NCBI RefSeq assembly: GCF_002920615.1
Contig: NZ_PQSU01000015.1
Location: 1-64,000 of the forward strand
Direction of reading: 5' to 3'
Source: Streptomyces sp. Ru62
GTDB taxonomy: Bacteria > Actinomycetota > Actinomycetes > Streptomycetales > Streptomycetaceae
Length of the DNA stretch: 64,000 nucleotides
The position numbers and the translations under genes are program-made. Each line of letters opens with the position of its first letter. Position 1 is the stretch's first letter. This document shows, one piece after another, positions 1-8,142 of the stretch. A model generated the notes under the pieces. The model was not told the DNA's origin and did not search any database. It saw only the letters and a list, made by a program, of their open reading frames with translations.

Positions 1-3
1 CCG

Positions 4-127
4 TGCGGGCGGCGCCCCGCCGGGGAACGGGGCCTGCCTGGCGGAGGGGCCCTGCGGGCGGCGCCCCGCCGGGGAACGGGGGCCTGCCTGATGGAGGGGT
101 CGTGCGGGTGGCGTCCCGCCCGGGGCG
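4..127. repeat. tandem repeat, about 2.5 copies of a 49-50 bp GC-rich unit
   Basis: Two nearly identical copies begin at 4 and 53 and a diverged partial third begins at 103. The second copy has one extra G. Each unit contains a self-complementary core (GGCGCCCCGCCGGGG) able to form a hairpin. The repeat lies just beyond the 3' end of the adjacent minus-strand TetR gene, so it could act as a terminator. No gene is supported between 1 and 157. Confidence 0.7.
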
Positions 128-157
128 ACCAGAGGCCCACGCTACGGGGCAGGGTGC

Positions 158-748
158 TCAGGAGCCCGTGGCGGAGTCCAGCAGCGGGCCGAGTTCCTCG
201 ACGACCGTCGCCAGGGGCCGCACGTCCCGCTCGGCGCGTGCCATCAGGATCGCGCCCTCCAACGCGCTGATCATGAGGGTGGCCAGGGACTCGGCTCGGG
301 ACGGGGGGACGCCCATGTCCGTCAACGCCTCGGCGACCGGGCCCCGCCAGGTCGCGAAGGCGGTGGCCGCCGCCTCCCGGGTCGAGTCGCCGGACGTGGC
401 GCAGTCGACGGTGGCGGCGGCGACCGGGCATCCCGCCGCGAAGCCGTCCGCCGCGTACTCGTCGGTCCACTGCGCGGCCATCGCCGCGAACAGACCGCTC
501 GGCGTCGGCCGGTCGAGTCCCGCGAGGAAGCGGGCGACCCGCTTGCCCGCGTACCGGCCGGCCCATGCGACCGCCTCGTTGACCAGCTGTTCCTTACCAC
601 CAGGGAAGTAGTGCTGGAGGGAGCCGCGCGGTGCCTCCGCGTGCGCGGCGACCTCCCGCATGCCGGTCGCGGTGACCCCCTGCCGCCGGATGAGCTGGGC
701 CGCGCTGAACACCATCCGCTCCCGCGGTCCGCGCCGCGCCTGCGTCAT
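158..748 (-). CDS. TetR-family transcriptional repressor
   Basis: Predicted 196-aa TetR-type repressor. The N-terminal helix-turn-helix includes the stretch RRQGVTATGMREVAAHAEAP followed by the family's typical RGSLQHYFPGGKEQL, and the rest is a helical ligand-binding domain. The reading frame is open far upstream, but the ATG at 748 gives a normal-length family member and leaves a clean intergenic region. It is divergent from the dehydrogenase at 851. Two inverted repeats lie between them (778-793 and 804-821), so it probably represses itself and that neighbour. The ligand is unknown. Confidence 0.9.
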   Translation of the reverse strand: MTQARRGPRERMVFSAAQLIRRQGVTATGMREVAAHAEAPRGSLQHYFPGGKEQLVNEAVAWAGRYAGKRVARFLAGLDRPTPSGLFAAMAAQWTDEYAADGFAAGCPVAAATVDCATSGDSTREAAATAFATWRGPVAEALTDMGVPPSRAESLATLMISALEGAILMARAERDVRPLATVVEELGPLLDSATGS

Positions 749-777
749 CGTCGACCTCCGTTCCTCCCGCGCCACTG

Positions 778-793
778 TATGACCACCGTCATA
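778..793. promoter_or_regulatory. TetR operator 1, TATGAC-N4-GTCATA
   Basis: Inverted repeat TATGACCACCGTCATA with perfect 6-bp arms in the divergent gap between the TetR gene and the dehydrogenase. It shares the TATGAC/GTCATA arms with the second site at 804-821. The centres are 27 bp apart. Confidence 0.75.
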
Positions 794-803
794 GGGACGG
801 CTA

Positions 804-821
804 CTATGACCGGTGTCATAG
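804..821. promoter_or_regulatory. TetR operator 2, CTATGAC-N4-GTCATAG
   Basis: Inverted repeat CTATGACCGGTGTCATAG with perfect 7-bp arms. It lies 29 bp before the start codon at 851 and overlaps the likely promoter of that gene. Binding here by the divergent TetR protein would block both promoters. Confidence 0.78.
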
Positions 822-850
822 TCGACCCGTGGCGCGGAGGGCGGCCTGCC

Positions 851-1729
851 ATGCACGTCGGATTCATCGGTCTCGGAGTGATGGGGCGGCCCATGGCCCT
901 GCGCCTGGCGTCGGCCGGCACCCCCCTGGTGGTCTGGAACCGGACCCCGGAGCGGACGGAGCCGCTGCGCGCGGCCGGCGCCGAGGTCGCCGCGGACGCC
1001 GGCGAGGTGTTCGCGCGGGCCGAGGTGGTGCTGCTGATGCTCGCCGACGAGACGGCGACGGACGCGGTCCTCGGCCGGGGCACGTCCGAACTGGCCGCGC
1101 GGGTCGCGGGCCGGACCGTCGTCCACATGGGCACGACCTCCCCGGAGTACTCCCACGCCCTGGAGACCGAGATCCGCGCCGCCGGCGGCCGCTATGTCGA
1201 GGCGCCCGTCTCCGGGTCCCGGGTGCCGGCGGAGCAGGGGCAGCTCGTGGCCATGCTCGCCGGTGAGGAGGCCGCCGTGGCCGCCGTACGGCCGCTGCTC
1301 GCGCCGATGTGCCGGGAGGCGTTCCCGTGCGGTCCGGCGCCGGGGGCGCTGCTGATGAAGCTGGCGGTGAACATCTTCCTGATCACCCAGGTGACCGGGC
1401 TGACCGAGGCGTTCCACTTCGCCGAGCGGCAGGGTCTGGACCGCCGGCTGTTCCTGGACGTCCTGGACGCGGGCCCGATGGCCAGCGGGGTGTCCCGCAT
1501 GAAGGCGCCCAAGCTGCGCGAGCGGGACTTCGCGGTGCAGGCGGCGGCGCTGGACGTGCTCAAGAACAACCGGCTGATCGCCGAGGCCGCCCGCAAGGCC
1601 CGTCTCGCCTCCCCGCTCCTCGACGTCTGCCACACCCTGTTCGAGGAGACGGTGGCGCAGGGATACGGCGGCGAGGACATGGTCGCCGTCCTGCGGGCGA
1701 TCGAGGCACGGACCGCGGAGTCGCCGTGA
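851..1729 (+). CDS. NAD(P)-dependent 3-hydroxyisobutyrate dehydrogenase-like enzyme
   Basis: Beta-hydroxyacid dehydrogenase of 292 aa. The N-terminal Rossmann motif is GFIGLGVMGRPMA (residues 4-16), and the catalytic lysine of the family is K170 in LLMKLAVN. This family reduces or oxidises beta-hydroxy acids or small semialdehydes such as 3-hydroxyisobutyrate, tartronate semialdehyde and succinic semialdehyde. The substrate cannot be read from the sequence. The ATG at 851 is preceded by GGAGG at 836-840. Transcription is probably controlled by the divergent TetR through the two operators just upstream. It could also be an imine reductase-type relative. Confidence 0.85.
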   Translation: MHVGFIGLGVMGRPMALRLASAGTPLVVWNRTPERTEPLRAAGAEVAADAGEVFARAEVVLLMLADETATDAVLGRGTSELAARVAGRTVVHMGTTSPEYSHALETEIRAAGGRYVEAPVSGSRVPAEQGQLVAMLAGEEAAVAAVRPLLAPMCREAFPCGPAPGALLMKLAVNIFLITQVTGLTEAFHFAERQGLDRRLFLDVLDAGPMASGVSRMKAPKLRERDFAVQAAALDVLKNNRLIAEAARKARLASPLLDVCHTLFEETVAQGYGGEDMVAVLRAIEARTAESP

Positions 1730-1789
1730 GCGGGCGGCTGGGCGCGGACCGGTTCCTCCAGGCGCCGTGAGCGCACCGGCCGCCGTGGG

Positions 1790-2227
1790 TCAGCCCTTCG
1801 GGATGCCGTACGTCCGCTCGACGTGCAGCCGGACCACCAGGCGGCGGTCGCGGACCATCGCGGCCCGGTAGTCGTCCCAGTCCGGGTGCTCACCGAGGAC
1901 GTCCCGGTAGAGCCGGATCAGCTCCTCGACGGTCTCGTCGTGCGGGTCGGCGGCGACCGGCGTCAGCTCGGCGGTGCCCTCGGCGACGGTGTACGCCCAG
2001 CGGTCGTCGCTGGTGACGTGGTACGAGGCACGGGGGTCACGGCGGAGGTTGCGGGTCTTGGCGCGGTCGTCGGTGACCGAGATCCGGATGACCCCCTCGT
2101 CGGGGTAATAGGCGTGACTGACGTTGGACAGCTGGGGGCGGCCGTCGCGCCTGAGGGTGACCAGTACGCCGGCGTGTCCCGCGGAGAGGAGGCCGAGCAG
2201 CGTGTCCTGCGAGGAGTCCTGGGTCAT
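1790..2227 (-). CDS. PPOX-class flavin/F420-dependent oxidoreductase
   Basis: Small 145-aa split-barrel protein of the pyridoxamine-5'-phosphate-oxidase-like superfamily. The N-terminal barrel strands read HAGVLVTLRRDGRPQLSNV, and the tail (VVRLHVERTYGIPKG) is typical of actinobacterial PPOX-class F420-dependent reductases. Family members bind FMN or F420 and reduce small unsaturated substrates. The cofactor cannot be decided here. The gene is convergent with the dehydrogenase upstream and divergent from the TetR gene at 2328, with which it shares a 100-bp promoter region. Confidence 0.85.
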   Translation of the reverse strand: MTQDSSQDTLLGLLSAGHAGVLVTLRRDGRPQLSNVSHAYYPDEGVIRISVTDDRAKTRNLRRDPRASYHVTSDDRWAYTVAEGTAELTPVAADPHDETVEELIRLYRDVLGEHPDWDDYRAAMVRDRRLVVRLHVERTYGIPKG

Positions 2228-2290
2228 ACCGAGTCCAACTCACGGCGGCCCCCGGTGCATTCCCCGCGGACAGCGATCGGTGGGATGTCA

Positions 2291-2305
2291 GTAGACAGTG
2301 TCTAC
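2291..2305. promoter_or_regulatory. TetR operator A, GTAGACA-N-TGTCTAC
   Basis: Perfect 15-bp inverted repeat GTAGACAGTGTCTAC located 22 bp upstream of the TetR start codon. It is repeated in imperfect form 24 bp downstream at 2315-2329. Confidence 0.8.
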
Positions 2306-2314
2306 GCACACCTG

Positions 2315-2329
2315 GTAGACACTGTCCAT
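2315..2329. promoter_or_regulatory. TetR operator B, overlapping the start codon
   Basis: GTAGACACTGTCCAT is the same GTAGACA half-site as operator A, followed by a degenerate right arm that runs into the ATG at 2328. There is no Shine-Dalgarno sequence between it and the ATG, which fits a leaderless or near-leaderless transcript starting inside the operator. Confidence 0.7.
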
Positions 2330-2912
2330 GACCGACTCCGATCTGGGCCTGCGGGCACGGCTGGTGGACGTGGGCGTGGAGCTGCTGGCCGCCGAGGGTC
2401 CGCAGGCGCTGACCCTGCGGGAGATCGCCCGGCGCGCGGGCGTGTCGCACGGGGCGCCGCGCCGCTACTTCCCCACCCACCTGGAACTGCTCTCCGCCAT
2501 CGCCCGACGGGGCTTCATCGAACTGGGCGAGCGGGTCCACGCGACGCTGGAACAGGAGCCCGGAGGGCCACGCGCCCAAGTGGCGGCGCTGGCGCGGACG
2601 TACCTGGAGTTCGCACTGGAGCGGCCGGGCATGTACGAGTTGATGTTCCGTCATGACCTGCTGGAGAGCGGTCACCTGGGGCTGCGGGGCACGAGCCTTC
2701 CGCTGTTCAGCCTGCTGGCGGGGCTGATCGGTGACGCGGACCCCGATGCCGACGCCCGGCGGGTGGCGGGCGCCCTGTGGGCGAACCTGCACGGAGCGGC
2801 CCAGCTGTGGCGCTGGCGCAGTCTGCAACTCGCCCTGGGTGAGGAAGATTTCGGCCCTCTGCTCGACACCGTCCTCACCGCGCACCTGGGCGGGCCGGGG
2901 GGTGGCCGGTGA
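2328..2912 (+). CDS. TetR-family transcriptional regulator (efflux-linked)
   Basis: TetR-type regulator of 194 aa with a standard N-terminal helix-turn-helix (LTLREIARRAGVSHGAPRRY) and a C-terminal regulatory domain beginning near residue 80. Its stop codon overlaps the GTG start of the MFS transporter in a GTGA overlap, so the two are translationally coupled and form a classic repressor-efflux pair. Two GTAGACA-type inverted repeats lie immediately upstream, one overlapping the start codon. This points to tight autoregulation. The inducer is presumably a transporter substrate, which cannot be named. Confidence 0.9.
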   Translation: MTDSDLGLRARLVDVGVELLAAEGPQALTLREIARRAGVSHGAPRRYFPTHLELLSAIARRGFIELGERVHATLEQEPGGPRAQVAALARTYLEFALERPGMYELMFRHDLLESGHLGLRGTSLPLFSLLAGLIGDADPDADARRVAGALWANLHGAAQLWRWRSLQLALGEEDFGPLLDTVLTAHLGGPGGGR

Positions 2913-4279
2913 ACCGGTCCTGGACGCTGGCGAGCAGTGTGGCGGGCGCGGTGGTCGTCGCGCTGGACGGTACGGTCCTCACCGTCGCGCAGCCCAGTCT
3001 GCAACGGGAGTTGGACGCGTCGTTCGCCCAGGTGCAGTGGACCAGTACCGCGTATCTCGTCGCGGTCGCGAGCCTGCTGGTGTTCGCGGGGCGACTCGGT
3101 GACCGGTACGGGCATCGGCGCGTGTTCGGACTCGGCATGCTGGGCTTCGGCGCCGCCTCGGTCGGCATCGGCCTCGCGCCCGGGGTGGGGTGGGTGATCG
3201 GACTGCGGGCGGTGCAGGGTGTGTTCGGGGCGCTGTTGCAGCCGGCCACACTGGGCATGCTGCGGGCCGCCTACCCGCCGGACCGGCTCGCGTCGCCGCT
3301 GGCCGTGCGGACCGCCGCGATCGGGCTGGCGGCGGCAGCGGGACCGCTGCTGGGCGGGGCGCTGGTGACCGGTCTCGGCTGGCGGGCGGTGTTCTTCGTC
3401 AACGTGCCGCCCGCGCTCGTCTTCGGCCTGCCCGCCCTGCTCCGCCCGGAGCGGCGCCCGGCGCCCGCCCGCACCCCGCTGGACCTGCCCGGGGCCGTCC
3501 TGCTCGCGGTGACCCTGGCCGGCCTGGTGTACGCGGTCACGGCCCGGCCGGTCTCCGGGGCGGGCCTCGCCCTGTCCGGGGTGACGGCGGCCGTCCTGGT
3601 CCGGCACGAGCGGCGGACGGCGAGCCCGCTGCTGCCGCCCGAGGTGATCGGCTCCCGTGCGGTCGGAGCGGCGCTCGGCGTCCTGGTCGCCGTCTCCGCG
3701 TCCCTGTTCGGCACGCTGTTCGTCGCCACGTACGTCCTCCAGCGCCGCCTCGGCCTCGACCCGTTCGACAGCGCACTGCGCAGCCTGCCGCTGGCCGTGT
3801 TCATGGTGTTCTCGGCCTCGCTGTGCCCCGCCCTGCTGGGCCGGTGCGGTGCGCGGGCGACGACGGCGGGGGCGACGGCGGTGCTCGTGCTCGGCGTCCT
3901 GGTGCTGTCCGGGGCCACCGGCACACCCGCGTTCGGGTGCGGGTTCGCGCTGCTGGGCGCCGGGTTCGGCACGGTGATGGTGGCGGCCACGCAGGTGATC
4001 GTGCGGCGAGCGGAGGTGACGGTGGCCGGGGTCGCGGGCGGGTTGCAGCAGACCGCGCTGAACGTCGGTCCCGCCGTGGGCGTGGCCGGCGCGACCGCCC
4101 TGCTGAGCACGGGCACCGGCCCGACCCTGCTCACCCTGGCGGCCCTCACCGCCCTCGCCCTGCCGGCGACCCGCGCCCTGCCCACCCGCGCACGCCCGGC
4201 CCCGCCGGCAGCGGCCACGCCCCCGGTCCCCCACACCCCAAAGACGCCGATCCAGGCCGCTGCTCCTCCGCCACCATGA
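2909..4279 (+). CDS. MFS drug-efflux transporter, DHA2 (EmrB/QacA) type
   Basis: Membrane transporter of 456 aa starting at a GTG inside the TetR stop codon. The N-terminal half carries LDGTVLTVAQPSLQREL, typical of the DHA2 family, and motif A (GRLGDRYGHRR). Further hydrophobic segments run through the whole length, and the tail is Pro/Ala-rich and probably cytoplasmic. DHA2 members export cationic dyes, antiseptics or antibiotics by proton antiport, often with 14 helices. At 456 aa this one is at the short end of the family. It is probably induced through the upstream TetR. Confidence 0.88.
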   Translation: MNRSWTLASSVAGAVVVALDGTVLTVAQPSLQRELDASFAQVQWTSTAYLVAVASLLVFAGRLGDRYGHRRVFGLGMLGFGAASVGIGLAPGVGWVIGLRAVQGVFGALLQPATLGMLRAAYPPDRLASPLAVRTAAIGLAAAAGPLLGGALVTGLGWRAVFFVNVPPALVFGLPALLRPERRPAPARTPLDLPGAVLLAVTLAGLVYAVTARPVSGAGLALSGVTAAVLVRHERRTASPLLPPEVIGSRAVGAALGVLVAVSASLFGTLFVATYVLQRRLGLDPFDSALRSLPLAVFMVFSASLCPALLGRCGARATTAGATAVLVLGVLVLSGATGTPAFGCGFALLGAGFGTVMVAATQVIVRRAEVTVAGVAGGLQQTALNVGPAVGVAGATALLSTGTGPTLLTLAALTALALPATRALPTRARPAPPAAATPPVPHTPKTPIQAAAPPPP

Positions 4280-4693
4280 GGAACGCCGCCGCAGGAAGCC
4301 GCCACGCACCCTGACCGACGCACCCACCGGCCCCCTCCCGCCCCGTCGGCAACGCCCCCCGTCCCCGGCCGGTGCTCCTCCGCGACGCGGGGAAGGATGC
4401 CCGCGGCAGATCGAGACGATCCATAAGGGGCCCGAGGCAAGCCCGGACACTCCATGACGACGCGACCCACCGGCCCTGCCCCCGCCCCGTCGGGAACAGC
4501 CGCGGGCACCCACCGACCCCGCCCCGCCCGTCGACGCCGCCCTCCCGGCCTCCCACCCCCACACACGTCGAATCGATCACACACCCCCCGGATGGGCCCC
4601 TCCCGACCAGCGGTCCTGCGCGACGATGAGAGGTGGGTGCGGGCCCGCGCGGGAATCGGGACGCATCGGGGACGACGCGACCGGAGGAGAGCG
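4280..4693. other. 414-bp gene-free interval with imperfect direct repeats
   Basis: No reading frame here looks like a protein. Two stretches near 4315-4350 and 4457-4497 share a similar C-rich sequence around CCACCGGCC and CCGCCCCGTCGG, suggesting an old local duplication. A Shine-Dalgarno GGAGGAG at 4683-4689 serves the next gene. Confidence 0.5.
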
Positions 4694-5917
4694 ATGGGAC
4701 AGCTGCGACAGGATGTGGAGCCGGCGGAGGCGGGGCTGGACGCCGGGGCGCTGGACCGCCTGGACCGGCACTTCGCCCAGCACGTCGACGCGGGACGCCT
4801 GCCCGGCTTCCTGGTGGCCGTGGCCCGCGGTGGCCGGGTCGCGCATCTGACCACGTACGGGCTGCGGGACGTGGCCGCCGGGCTGCCGGTCGAGCCGGAC
4901 ACGCTGTGGCGGATCTACTCGATGACCAAGCCGGTCACCGCGGTCGCGGTGCTGCTGCTGGTGCAGGAGGGCCGGCTGTCCCTGGACGACCCGCTGGAAC
5001 GTCATCTGCCCGCCTTCGCCGACCCCCTTGTGTATGTGGAGGGTTCGGGCACCGACGTGCGCACCCGCCCGGCCGCAGGTCCCATCCTGATCCGGCATCT
5101 GCTCACCCACACCGCGGGCCTGACCTTCGGCTTCTACCACCGCCACCCGGTGGACGCGCTCTACCGCGAGGCGGGCCTTGAGTACTCGGTGCCGCCGGGC
5201 AAGGACCTGGCGGAGACCGTCGAGGTCTACGCGCGCATGCCGTTGCAGTTCGACCCGGGCACCCGGTGGAACTACTCGGTGGCCTCCAACGTGCTGGGCC
5301 GGGTGATCGAGGTGGTGTCCGGGCAGCCGCTGGACGCGTTCTTCGCCGAGCGGATCCTCGGCCCGCTCGGCATGACCGACACCGGCTTCCACATCGCGCC
5401 CGAGCAGGCGGACAGGCTCGCCGAGCTGTACGGCGAGACGGACGAGGGCGGGATCGAACCGGTACCGGGTCTGCCGGTGCGCGGCCGGCCGCGGTTCCTG
5501 TCCGGCAGCGGCGGCCTGGTCTCCTCCGCGTACGACTTCCACCGGTTCATGGAGCTGCTGCGCCGGGGCGGCGAACTGGACGGCGTACGGCTGCTCGCCC
5601 CGGAGACGCTCGCCCTGATGACCCGCAACCAGCTCCCGGGCGGGGCCACCATCCGCTCCTTCGGCGCCCCGGTCCACCAGGAACCGGGCATGGACGGCCT
5701 CGGCTTCGGCTTCAACGTCTCCGTCGTCACCGACCCGGCCCGCACCCTGGCCCCGTCCCACCCCGGCACGTACGGCTGGACCGGCGTGGCCACCACCGCG
5801 TTCTGGGTCGCCCCGGCCCACGACGTGACCGTGCAGTTCATGAGCCAGGTGCGCCCGAAGAGGCTGAAGGTCTTCCCCGAGCTGCGGCGGCTGGTGCACG
5901 AGGCGGTGGCGGACTGA
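4694..5917 (+). CDS. serine beta-lactamase-like hydrolase / esterase (class C fold)
   Basis: Enzyme of 407 aa in the beta-lactamase/D-alanyl-D-alanine carboxypeptidase superfamily. The nucleophile motif is SMTK (S76, K79), the second motif tyrosine is Y194 in WNYSVASN, and the third region resembles the WGG-type loop (YGWTGVATTAFWV). No signal peptide is visible, so it is probably cytoplasmic and acts as an esterase or transesterase like EstB or LovD relatives rather than a secreted beta-lactamase. The ATG at 4694 follows GGAGGAG. The 3' end stops 12 bp from a convergent gene. Confidence 0.85.
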   Translation: MGQLRQDVEPAEAGLDAGALDRLDRHFAQHVDAGRLPGFLVAVARGGRVAHLTTYGLRDVAAGLPVEPDTLWRIYSMTKPVTAVAVLLLVQEGRLSLDDPLERHLPAFADPLVYVEGSGTDVRTRPAAGPILIRHLLTHTAGLTFGFYHRHPVDALYREAGLEYSVPPGKDLAETVEVYARMPLQFDPGTRWNYSVASNVLGRVIEVVSGQPLDAFFAERILGPLGMTDTGFHIAPEQADRLAELYGETDEGGIEPVPGLPVRGRPRFLSGSGGLVSSAYDFHRFMELLRRGGELDGVRLLAPETLALMTRNQLPGGATIRSFGAPVHQEPGMDGLGFGFNVSVVTDPARTLAPSHPGTYGWTGVATTAFWVAPAHDVTVQFMSQVRPKRLKVFPELRRLVHEAVAD

Positions 5918-5929
5918 CCCGGCGGCCGG

Positions 5930-7087
5930 CTACTGGCCGAGGGTCAGGGTGAACTCCAGCCCGTCGTCGGCGAGTTCGGCCAGCCAACGGTCCGCGCGCT
6001 GGGCGGTCTCCGCCGCCCGGTGCAGACCGGCCCGCAGGCTGCCGTCCAGGATGTGCCGGACGCCGAGGGCGAGCGGGCGGGAGACACAGCGGGCCATCGC
6101 GGACTCCTCGGCGTCACCGGTCAGGTCGAGCAGGTAGGCGCCGGTCCAGTGCCGGCCCTCGCCCGCGTCGACCTTGAGGGAGACGGAGAGCACCACCCGG
6201 TCGCGGTCGGCGTCCGTGGTCGGGTGGGCCGCCGCCAGCCGCCGCGCCAGCGCGGCGATCCGTTCGTCGTCGTCCGTCGTCAGCTCCTCGAAGACCGGCT
6301 CCCACGCCTTCAGCCAGCCGTCCAGCCGGAGGGTGCCCCGGACGAAGGTGCGCGGGGTCCAGGCGGCGGGCAGGCCGTACCGGGCGACGAAGGGGATGCT
6401 GTCGCGGTTGGGGTAGGCCTCGAAGGTCTCGCCGTCCAGGACGAGCGGGCGGGTCGCCTCCCAGGGCCGGTCGGCCGTGGTCTCCACGCCGTCCTCCAGG
6501 TACCGCGCGGGCGAGCGCAGGGCGCCCAGCACACCGAGCGGCGCCCAGCTGAAGCGGTAGCGGAAGTCGTTCGGCACGGCCGGGACGCCGCCGCAGTACG
6601 AGGTGAGCCGGTAGGAGGCCGGGGTGTGCTCGCCGACGCGCGCCCGGGCCCGGCCGATGAGGCTGTGCGCGAAGAGGTGGTCGATGCCCGGGTCCAGGCC
6701 GGTCTCGGTGAGCACGACCAGGCCCGCCGCCCGCGCCGCCTCCGTGTGCGCCAGCAGTTCCGGCGACACATAGCTGGAGCAGGCGAAGTGCGCGCGGGCC
6801 CGTACGCAGACGGCCAGCAGTTCGGCGTGCTGCGGTGCGGGCAGCATCGACACCACGACGTCGCCGGGCTCCAGCGCTGCGGCGAGGGCGGCCGGGGTGG
6901 TGAGGGCGCGGGGCTCGGCCCGTCCGGTCAGGCCGAGGCCGGCCAGCGCCTCGGCCGCGCGGTCCTCGGTGCGGTGCCACAGCAGGACCCGGCCGGCCGT
7001 ACGGCACAGGCCGGCGAGCCCGCTGCCGGTGGACAGTCCGGCGCCGACCCAGTGGACGGTTCCGCTCGCCGGGACGCGGTCGGTCAT
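5930..7087 (-). CDS. saccharopine dehydrogenase-like enzyme (LYS9 / glutamate-forming type)
   Basis: Enzyme of 385 aa with an N-terminal dinucleotide-binding fold (HWVGAGLSTGSGLAGL), a segment (VVSMLPAPQHAELL) typical of saccharopine reductases, and TETGLDPGIDHLFA as in LYS9 proteins. Family members interconvert saccharopine with 2-aminoadipate semialdehyde plus glutamate using NAD(P). Its ATG overlaps the stop of the upstream LYS1-like gene (ATGA), so both are made from one message. Having two separate saccharopine dehydrogenases plus a flavin oxidase is unusual in a streptomycete and suggests lysine, aminoadipate or pipecolate chemistry. Confidence 0.85.
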   Translation of the reverse strand: MTDRVPASGTVHWVGAGLSTGSGLAGLCRTAGRVLLWHRTEDRAAEALAGLGLTGRAEPRALTTPAALAAALEPGDVVVSMLPAPQHAELLAVCVRARAHFACSSYVSPELLAHTEAARAAGLVVLTETGLDPGIDHLFAHSLIGRARARVGEHTPASYRLTSYCGGVPAVPNDFRYRFSWAPLGVLGALRSPARYLEDGVETTADRPWEATRPLVLDGETFEAYPNRDSIPFVARYGLPAAWTPRTFVRGTLRLDGWLKAWEPVFEELTTDDDERIAALARRLAAAHPTTDADRDRVVLSVSLKVDAGEGRHWTGAYLLDLTGDAEESAMARCVSRPLALGVRHILDGSLRAGLHRAAETAQRADRWLAELADDGLEFTLTLGQ

Positions 7088-8142
7088 GAGCGCGACTCCC
7101 CTTCCTCGGTGCCGAGTTCACGGCAGGCCTGGTGGAACCGGTCGAGACAGCGGCCCCAGGCGCCGCCCGGGCCGAAGGCGAGCAGCTGCGGCAGCAGGGC
7201 CGCCGAGAAGTCGACGCTGGACTCCCGGGGCAGCAGCGACGGCAGGTTGTCGATGGCGATCAGATCCAGCGGCGGCTCCTTGCGCAGCCGGCGCACAGGC
7301 TCGGTCCAGTCCGTCGTACGGTCGTAGACCGGCAGGACGTTGAACGGGGAGCCGACGTCACAGGTGACATCGCACAGGGTGCGCAGCCGGCGGGCCGGGG
7401 AGTCCAGGTCCTCCTCGCGCAGGAACGGCGGAACCAGGGTGGTGGCGAGGACCGCGTTCACCATCACGTCGTGCCCGAGCAGGGCCCGCCGGTCCAGGTC
7501 GCGGGTCTCCGCCAGGTCCCAGCGGGTCGCCTCGACGCCCGCCGTGCGGAAGGCCGTCGACGCGCCCCGCCCGCTGCGTCCGAGGGCGCCGATCACCAGC
7601 GCCGCGAACTCCGTGTCCCCGGGCGCCGGCCGCAGTACGGCGTCCAGGTCGTCCTTCGTCGTGGGCGCCAGCGGTGCCGTCAGCCGGCCCCGGTGCTGGA
7701 GCACGGCGAGCGTGGCCCCCAGATATCCCGCCCAGTAGCCGAAGGCGGCGAGCCGGCGGCCCTCGTCGTCCACCAGGTACTCCAGGTCCAGCAGCGCCCC
7801 GCCGCCGGCCGTGAACCGGCGCAGCAGCCCGGCGGCGCCCGGCTGCTGTTTGTAGGCGTGCCCGAAGAAGATGTGCCGGTGGATCAACTCCGCCGGTTCG
7901 TCGGGGAGTTCCTTCAGGCCGAGGATCACGGTGTCGCGGGGTGCCGCCACCCAGGAGCCCGCCGGGGCGCGGCGGCAGCCGGCCGCCTCGTACTCCTCGA
8001 TGGGGAAGACGCGCTGCGGGGACTCCTCGACGGTGAGGGTGACCCCGCTGTCGACCAGCCGGCGGGCGTCGGCGGGGACGACGGGCGTGCGCCGTTCGGT
8101 CGTACGGGGCTCGTGGCGCAGCCACAGGTGGAGCTCGGTCAT
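7084..8142 (-). CDS. saccharopine dehydrogenase (LYS1-like, lysine-forming type)
   Basis: Protein of 352 aa of the alanine-dehydrogenase/LYS1 superfamily. The N-terminus (LRHEPRTTERRTPVVPADARR) matches the family's substrate loop, with ILGLKELP containing K77 and HIFFGHAYK containing H95. These correspond to the catalytic Lys and His of yeast saccharopine dehydrogenase. The expected reaction is lysine plus 2-oxoglutarate to saccharopine, reversibly, with NAD. It is coupled by ATGA overlaps at both ends, to the flavin oxidase upstream and the LYS9-like gene downstream. An open frame extends further upstream, but the ATG at 8142 gives the right family length. Confidence 0.87.
   Translation of the reverse strand: MTELHLWLRHEPRTTERRTPVVPADARRLVDSGVTLTVEESPQRVFPIEEYEAAGCRRAPAGSWVAAPRDTVILGLKELPDEPAELIHRHIFFGHAYKQQPGAAGLLRRFTAGGGALLDLEYLVDDEGRRLAAFGYWAGYLGATLAVLQHRGRLTAPLAPTTKDDLDAVLRPAPGDTEFAALVIGALGRSGRGASTAFRTAGVEATRWDLAETRDLDRRALLGHDVMVNAVLATTLVPPFLREEDLDSPARRLRTLCDVTCDVGSPFNVLPVYDRTTDWTEPVRRLRKEPPLDLIAIDNLPSLLPRESSVDFSAALLPQLLAFGPGGAWGRCLDRFHQACRELGTEEGESRS

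Noticed and set aside
158..1633. A 491-codon minus-strand frame covering the dehydrogenase gene
   Set aside because: Only its last 196 codons form a TetR protein. The rest is antisense to a well-supported dehydrogenase and is rich in Arg/Gly/His as expected of a shadow.
4146..4580. Open frames in the 4.3-4.7 kb gap
   Set aside because: They are Gly/Arg/Pro-rich, lack ribosome sites and known motifs, and overlap the MFS gene or its flank on the wrong strand.
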